Shown one piece after another: positions 59,201-64,000 of a stretch of DNA of 64,000 bases (position 1 is the stretch's first letter; the number at the start of each line of letters is the position of its first letter). The notes under the pieces were generated by a model that worked only from the letters and a program-made list of their open reading frames with translations, was not told the DNA's origin and did not search any database. The position numbers and the translations under genes are program-made. The DNA comes from Triplophysa rosa. Lineage: Eukaryota; Chordata; Actinopteri; Cypriniformes; Nemacheilidae. The stretch lies in contig NC_079891.1 of NCBI RefSeq assembly GCF_024868665.1, positions 31,905,592 through 31,969,591 on the forward strand. The letters run 5' to 3'.

Positions 59201-62200
59201 GTCACGAGTCCGACTCTCTAACCATTAGACCACAACTGCGCTTGATTAGCGCGATGTGTTATTATTGTTATTATTATTATAGCATTGTTGCCTTTTGCAA
59301 ATGACAAAGACGTCAATTTTAAAACAAACTTTTTTATTTATATTTTTTATTGGTAAATGCAGGACAACAGAGAGGAATGAGGCACAAGATCGCAAGGTAG
59401 GCTATAGCCCAACGCTAAATATAAGATAAATATAAAATGTCATATGAAAACAAATAAAAGCAAATTGTTCAGGATTGTTCGGTGCAAATTTACAGCGCCT
59501 AAATTAAAAATATAATGGAATGCTGCTAAGTAAAAATTTGCAAGTATTTTTGCAAAATAGCCTAACTGCAATACAAAAGGCACGGTATAATACTTTTTCA
59601 GTAATATGATGTCCAAAAATGTGAGTTTAAAAATACATTTATCTTTTTTAAAAACAAAGTTTGAGAAAAGTTTTTTAGCATTTAGATTTTGTAACCATTT
59701 CAGAATAAGCTCACGCAGATCGAGGGAAAAGCTCTTTAATAGGGCCTAAAGCATATTGCACACAATGCTTTACCATTAATAAACACTTAGGTCGGTATAT
59801 GATCATCGTGTTTATATTGTTTACAATGTTTTTGTTGAGAAAAACAAGCATATAAATGTTCGGGTGAAAGTTTGGAGTTAGTCTGTAAACAGTGTCTGCA
59901 CAGAAACACATGGCTTCTCCGCAGTGTAGCACGAGCACAGCAGGTGCACACAGCCGTGTAAGTCCTTGTTGACAAATTGATGTCAAAAGAATAAACTGCA
60001 GTTAAGTGTGTTTATACTGTAATGAGAATGTTTTGGCGCCATATTGTGATTATTGTGTAATTTTAATGCAACTGAAAACCATTAAAGGGTCATGTGTTTG
60101 GTCGATAAGTTGGGCTTACATTTATTTACTTAACAAATACAAATTTTTTGACTTCACTAATCTTTTAATTTTCCTAATTTAATGACAATATGTTGTTGTG
60201 GAAAGAAAATGGGATGGGGTGTGAGTTGGGGGTCCATGAGGATGGTTTGAGATATGATGGGTCCAGTGCTCAAAAAAGGTTGAGAACCACTGACCTAAAG
60301 CAATACCGCAAGGAGTGGACCAAAAATCCTCCACAGTGGTGTAACTTAAGTAAGTGTTTAGCATCTTGTAGGCAGGGCCGGATTATCCAATGGGCATTAT
60401 GGGCATTATAGAAGCGCATAGCGACAAATCTAGCAACTTCTTGGATAGACCTTACAGTATCTCACAGAAGTCAAATCTCAAATTTGAGTAAATATTTTAT
60501 TATCTTTTCATGTGACAACACTGAAGAAATGACACTTTGCTACAGTGTAAAGTGGTGAGTGTACAGATTGTATAACAGTGTACATGTGCTGTCCCCTCAA
60601 AATAACTCAACAGCCATTAATGTCTAAACAGCTGGCAACAAAAGTGAGTACACCCCTAAGTGAAAATGTCCAAATTGGGCCCAAATGATCAGGTCTGCCT
60701 TACTTTACCAATAATTAGCCTTCATTATTAGATAATCCACAGTGCTTTTATATACATTGCAAAATGTATACATACACACAAATATTATGATGCTGTAATA
60801 CAGGTATATAGGCTAAAGAAGTATAGGCTACTTATAATACTTGTTAATGGCATTTAACACATTACTCGCGAGTTGCTTGTTACACAAATAAAGTTTAACA
60901 AACTGACAAATTACTCTTATAGTATAATCATTCACAAAGACTGCCCGTTTATTCTTAGAAAAAAATGAAGATGTTAATAAGAAAATATCTGAGAATTGCA
61001 CTTAAGAATATTCTTAAGAACTTCCTATAATTTATCTTTAAAAAGTTCTTATAATTTCTCTTGAGAACAGTTTTGTGAATCCGACGTGTTTGTGTGAATT
61101 ATGGAAGAATCTGATAGAACTGAATTGGTAGAGGTGCGGTAGTGTGTGCTGCTTGCATATGCCAGTCAGTTACAGTATGCAGGGAAATTTCTTAATATTG
61201 TTGCGCAGGAAAGCATTGTTGCAATCATGTGGTGTAAATCCTGTATGATGGAGGATGTGTACAGGTGTTGATATTGTCCTTCAGGTTGTGATCATAGTTT
61301 GTAACTTGTCAATGTAATTAGGGTAAATAGGGTATTTCCTACACAGTACCCTATAATTCAAAGCTTTATTGTGCGCATGATGTGTGTGTATGGGGGGTCC
61401 ACAAGACACTTGTGCCCAGGGGCCTCTGAATTCTTAATCCGGGCCTGTTTGTAGGTAAAAATGAGGGTATTACCACTTACTGATTCCGATGGGACAATCA
61501 CTGTATCATACGGCACAAGGTGCAACAGAACATAAAAAGATCAATCTCATGAAGTCATGAATCACATTGTGCTTTTGTTCATGTAGGGTCACTTTTGTGC
61601 ATTCATAATAATACAGGAAATCAGACGAGAAGATTATCACACCACTACAGCTCAACTGAAGCACTATGTAAACAGAAACAGGAAATTATAGATCATTTGG
61701 AATGAACATGGTTTTGAGACAGTTGGCTCTGGGCGTGCAGTAATTTGTATCAATAATGGCTGTTACTCAGATCAAATACAGATGAGCAATACTGAATAAT
61801 ACAGCTTGACGCCCTCATCATAAAGGTAAATCTGATGTGAAGACATTTGGAATTAATCTGGTGATCTAGTGTGTTACGTGATCTTTAATACACCTAATTA
61901 AAAGTATGTACAGTATTCAATGTCAACACATAAAGCCTTAAATTTATTAAGAACAGCTCATGTTATTTTATTTAAAGATTGTTTGGTAACACTTTATTTT
62001 ACGGTGCCCTTGTTACACGTTACATGTATTTACTATAAATTATGCATAATTACATGTAACTAACCCTGAACCAAACTCTAACCAACCCTATAGTAAGTAC
62101 ATGTAGTTAATTTTTATTACTCAGTACTTAAATGTATAATTACACTGTAACACGGGCACTGTAAAATAAAGTGTAACCGATTATTTTATTTAAATGGTAA

Positions 62201-64000
62201 CAAATCATAAAATTAACATAAAATCAGTTGTGAATGCTCAACCCCAATGGGTGTGGCTGGAAATGTTATCATCGTAATACTGTAAAATTATAATATATTA
62301 TACGTAATCTGTGCTTCCACGCCCACTTGACGCTCATCAAAAGCACACAGATGCGCAGACAACCTCTGAAGCTTAGTATCGTTTCCTTAAAATGAACTAA
62401 GTTGAGGTTATCAGCTAACCTACCCTTAAACTTACCCAGGTATGTCACATAGCCAGCTTTCTGGAATACCCCCAGGACTAAATGAATTTTTTTCTCTTTT
62501 GGTCCGGAACAAAAGAACCAAAAGAACCGAACTACAAATATGAAGAACCTAAGAGAAAACTCTCAAACATAAAATTTACAAAAATGTATATGGCATCGAA
62601 CCAATGGATGAACCTTTTATGGTCTTGCGCCTTTTACATAAATATGTTATTATATGTTGTTGAATTAAGATACATTCAACAAGCATAAAAATGTTTCTGG
62701 AAAGAAATCACCTACCCTGCCTTTAACACCGTGACTTCATTTTTTGACTAAATCAGTTCCATTTAACAGATTATACTTTGTAAATCATTTTGAGGTATCA
62801 GTGACAACGTTTATAAATCACACGGAAATTTCACTTTATATCAGGAATGCATGTCGACCCACGTAGCTGTCGCCTTTGCCTTACCTCCACGCAAAGCGCT
62901 CCAAAACAAACATGAGCTAAGAAACTAACCCTGTCTGAAACCACCATTTTATTTCCCGGTGTGCTGCAAACAAAGAAAATGAAATATTACCTGCTGTAAT
63001 AATTGAATACAGTCATCCAGCGATCGGTCCACAGCAAAGACAATATCATGGGCCTCGTCTTCCTGCTCTATAGCAGTCCAGTAGGGCTGAGGCAGAGCAG
63101 AGAAGGTCTTCCTCCTCACCAGACGGACAGGCATCGGGGGGCGTTTGTATGTAATGCCTCTTGACTCCCGCCACTCCTGCAGTTTACGCCTGTAACAAAC
63201 ATCAATGTCAGTTTGTGGCAAAAATGCATTTCATGATTAATGAAGAAAAGGACATGTTAGGTCTGGAAACAGACCAATTTTGTCCTTCATAAAAATGCTA
63301 TCAAAACAACACGAAACACATTCACGCTCTCAACTCACAGTCTCTCCTCCTGAGCTGTGGTCATCATCTTCCTTCCTTCTAGCGGGGCGGTTCGAAGACC
63401 TTGAGTACTGGGACAGAAACTGGCTTTGGGAGTCTGCAACTGCATCGCGGGCTTCGTTTGGCTGGATTTCTTGATGGACAGCTGAGACTCGGTGGACGTG
63501 GTAGTTTGGGGCAGAACTGAACTCTTGGTGGTTCGACCAAACAGTTGTTTAGACGCAGTGACGTTACCCAGTTTAACAGCGCTATGTGTTTTATTTTTAA
63601 TGACAGTAGGAGCATCACTATTTGTAGGCTTAGATACAGTTGAAGAAACTCTTGTTGTTTTATTAAGAAAAGCGTTCTGTGATTTCCTTGTTGTGGGATC
63701 TACTTTCGTGGTAACAGATGAAAGATCCTTTTTTTGATTTTTGTTTGGATTTGACTGTGATGTCCTGCTTATCACATTGCTGTTGTGCGTCCCAAGCTTT
63801 GGTCCAACACTCAGAGCTCTGGATTGTTGTGTTGAGTTTGTCAGCCCTGTGTGAGCTTTATAAACTTTGCTGGTTTGAACTTTTATCCTGTCTGAAGTGT
63901 TGTTGGCTAGTCTTCGACTCTTCAGCTGTTTCTCGGCAACTGAGGTTGTTTTGCTGGGAACAGAAACTGTGTTGACTGAAGGTATTTTTTTATCCAAAGG
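56213..64000 (-). CDS. ckap2l: cytoskeleton-associated protein 2-like (CKAP2/CKAP2L family), 3' six exons
   Basis: Minus-strand exons: 63339-64000 (open at the window edge), 62991-63189, 58363-58542, 57942-57999, 57452-57617 and 56213-56507 (stop), with phases agreeing. Together they encode the C-terminal ~520 residues. The first exon is a Ser/Thr/Lys-rich basic, disordered region. Then come LQEWRESRGITYKRPPMPVR, DEAHDIVFAVDRSLDDC and MAHKFAKFWICQAKLLEREG. VDELRSVVFEIL and FFTPVRRSVRIEK, then RYPTALLEHD and ENEAL, complete the conserved C-terminal domain. TYKRPPM and KFAKFWIC(Q)AKLL fit CKAP2L better than CKAP2, but CKAP2 is not excluded. The family binds spindle microtubules and spindle poles in dividing and progenitor cells. 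The start and any KEN box are outside. The 4.4-kb intron between exons 2 and 3 of this set is filled with transposons. Confidence 0.85.
57082..57306. mobile_element. palindromic MITE in a ckap2l intron
   Basis: The 50-base arms AACCCCTAGGTAAATATGAT... and their inverse (ending ACCTAGGGGGTT) frame a 120-base centre. The arms share TCAAGGAAGGCTGTGAAA. No coding capacity. Confidence 0.8.
58911..58972. repeat. degenerate (GGAT)n minisatellite
   Basis: GGATGGATGGATA-type units with several variants, next to the SINE tail. Confidence 0.75.
58975..59241 (-). mobile_element. tRNA-derived V-SINE-like element
   Basis: The minus strand has box A TGGTCTAATGG and a perfect box B GGTTCGATTCC (59178-59188). 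These are followed by the conserved core TTGAGCAAAGGCACCTTACC and CCCGGGCGCTGTAGTGATAG. It is nested in the hAT element. Confidence 0.8.
60373..61447. mobile_element. second hAT-like element in the same ckap2l intron
   Basis: The ends CAGGGCCGGATTATCC and, inverted, CAGGCCCGGATTAAGAATTC match. Flanking 8-mers CTTGTAGG and TTTGTAGG differ by one base. It holds a Tc1-like fragment at about 60464-60705. Confidence 0.8.
60464..60705. mobile_element. Tc1-like fragment nested in the hAT element
   Basis: GGCAACAAAAGTGAGTACAC followed by CCCTAAGTGAAAATGTCCAA matches the terminal region of a fish Tc1-like family. The opposite end is not seen. Confidence 0.55.
61985..62178. mobile_element. MITE with GGTAACACTTTATTTTAC ends
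   Basis: The ends GGTAACACTTTATTTTACGG and inverse GGTTACACTTTATTTTACAG, plus inner GTGCCCTTGTTACA and TGTAACACGGGCAC, form long terminal repeats. About 194 bp. The start resembles the arm ends of the fold-back element at 29869. Confidence 0.85.

Larger units (their letters stand above)
58593..60292. mobile_element. hAT element with perfect 8-bp target duplication in ckap2l intron
   Basis: The ends CAGTGTTTCTCAACC and GGTTGAGAACCACTG are inverse. ACCTAAAG flanks both sides (58585-58592 and 60293-60300). It is 1.7 kb including a GGAT minisatellite (58911-58970) and a nested V-SINE. No transposase is readable. Confidence 0.88.

Noticed and set aside
59165..59241. tRNA gene candidate with box A and box B
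   Set aside because: It continues into a V-SINE core and lacks a foldable acceptor stem, so it is a SINE head rather than a tRNA gene.

Overview
The window is a stretch of vertebrate nuclear DNA, almost certainly from a teleost fish and most likely a cyprinid. It is AT-rich, has small intron-split genes with GT-AG junctions, and carries many short DNA transposons of types common in cyprinid genomes (hAT non-autonomous elements with 8-bp target duplications, the 'AGTTCACCCAAAAATGAAAA' MITE family, V-SINE, Tc1 ends, solo LTRs). The species call is inference from repeat style and gene content; no lineage-specific gene proves it.

Layout. 5.1-10.6 kb (+): last three coding exons of an MXD1-type bHLH-zipper repressor, followed by a long CpG-rich probable 3' UTR to about 14.5 kb. 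20.6-25.9 kb (+): a complete four-exon alpha-internexin-type neurofilament gene (ina) with TATA promoter and very acidic tail. 33.7-36.0 kb (-): complete five-exon histone H2A.Z.2 gene (h2az2). 37.0-37.9 kb (+): intronless purb, head to head with h2az2 as in mammals (H2AZ2/PURB), with CCAAT and CRE motifs between them. 49.8-52.5 kb (-): a six-exon gene model that I read as a divergent interleukin-1-family-like gene. One 132-153 bp exon type occurs four times, in the same orientation, without stops and mostly in the same 1-1 phase. 56.2-64.0 kb (-): six 3' exons of a ckap2l-type mitotic spindle protein, with the 5' end outside the window.

The IL-1-like call rests on the trefoil-like spacing of two exons, a degenerate IL-1 signature, and position: in mammals CKAP2L lies next to IL1A/IL1B. 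The repeated-exon architecture is the most unusual feature of the window.

The rest is intergenic or intronic DNA rich in transposon remnants. Several have clean target duplications: hAT elements at 7.27-8.30, 58.59-60.29 and 60.37-61.45 kb, and a solo LTR at 53.0-53.5 kb with a TAGTA duplication. There is a large fold-back element at 29.87-30.67 kb and one MITE nested in another at 40.8-41.1 kb. I saw no tRNA or rRNA gene, CRISPR array, or prokaryotic or viral gene cluster. The genes appear functionally independent: transcriptional repression, neuronal cytoskeleton, chromatin, ssDNA/RNA binding, cytokine-like signalling, mitosis.
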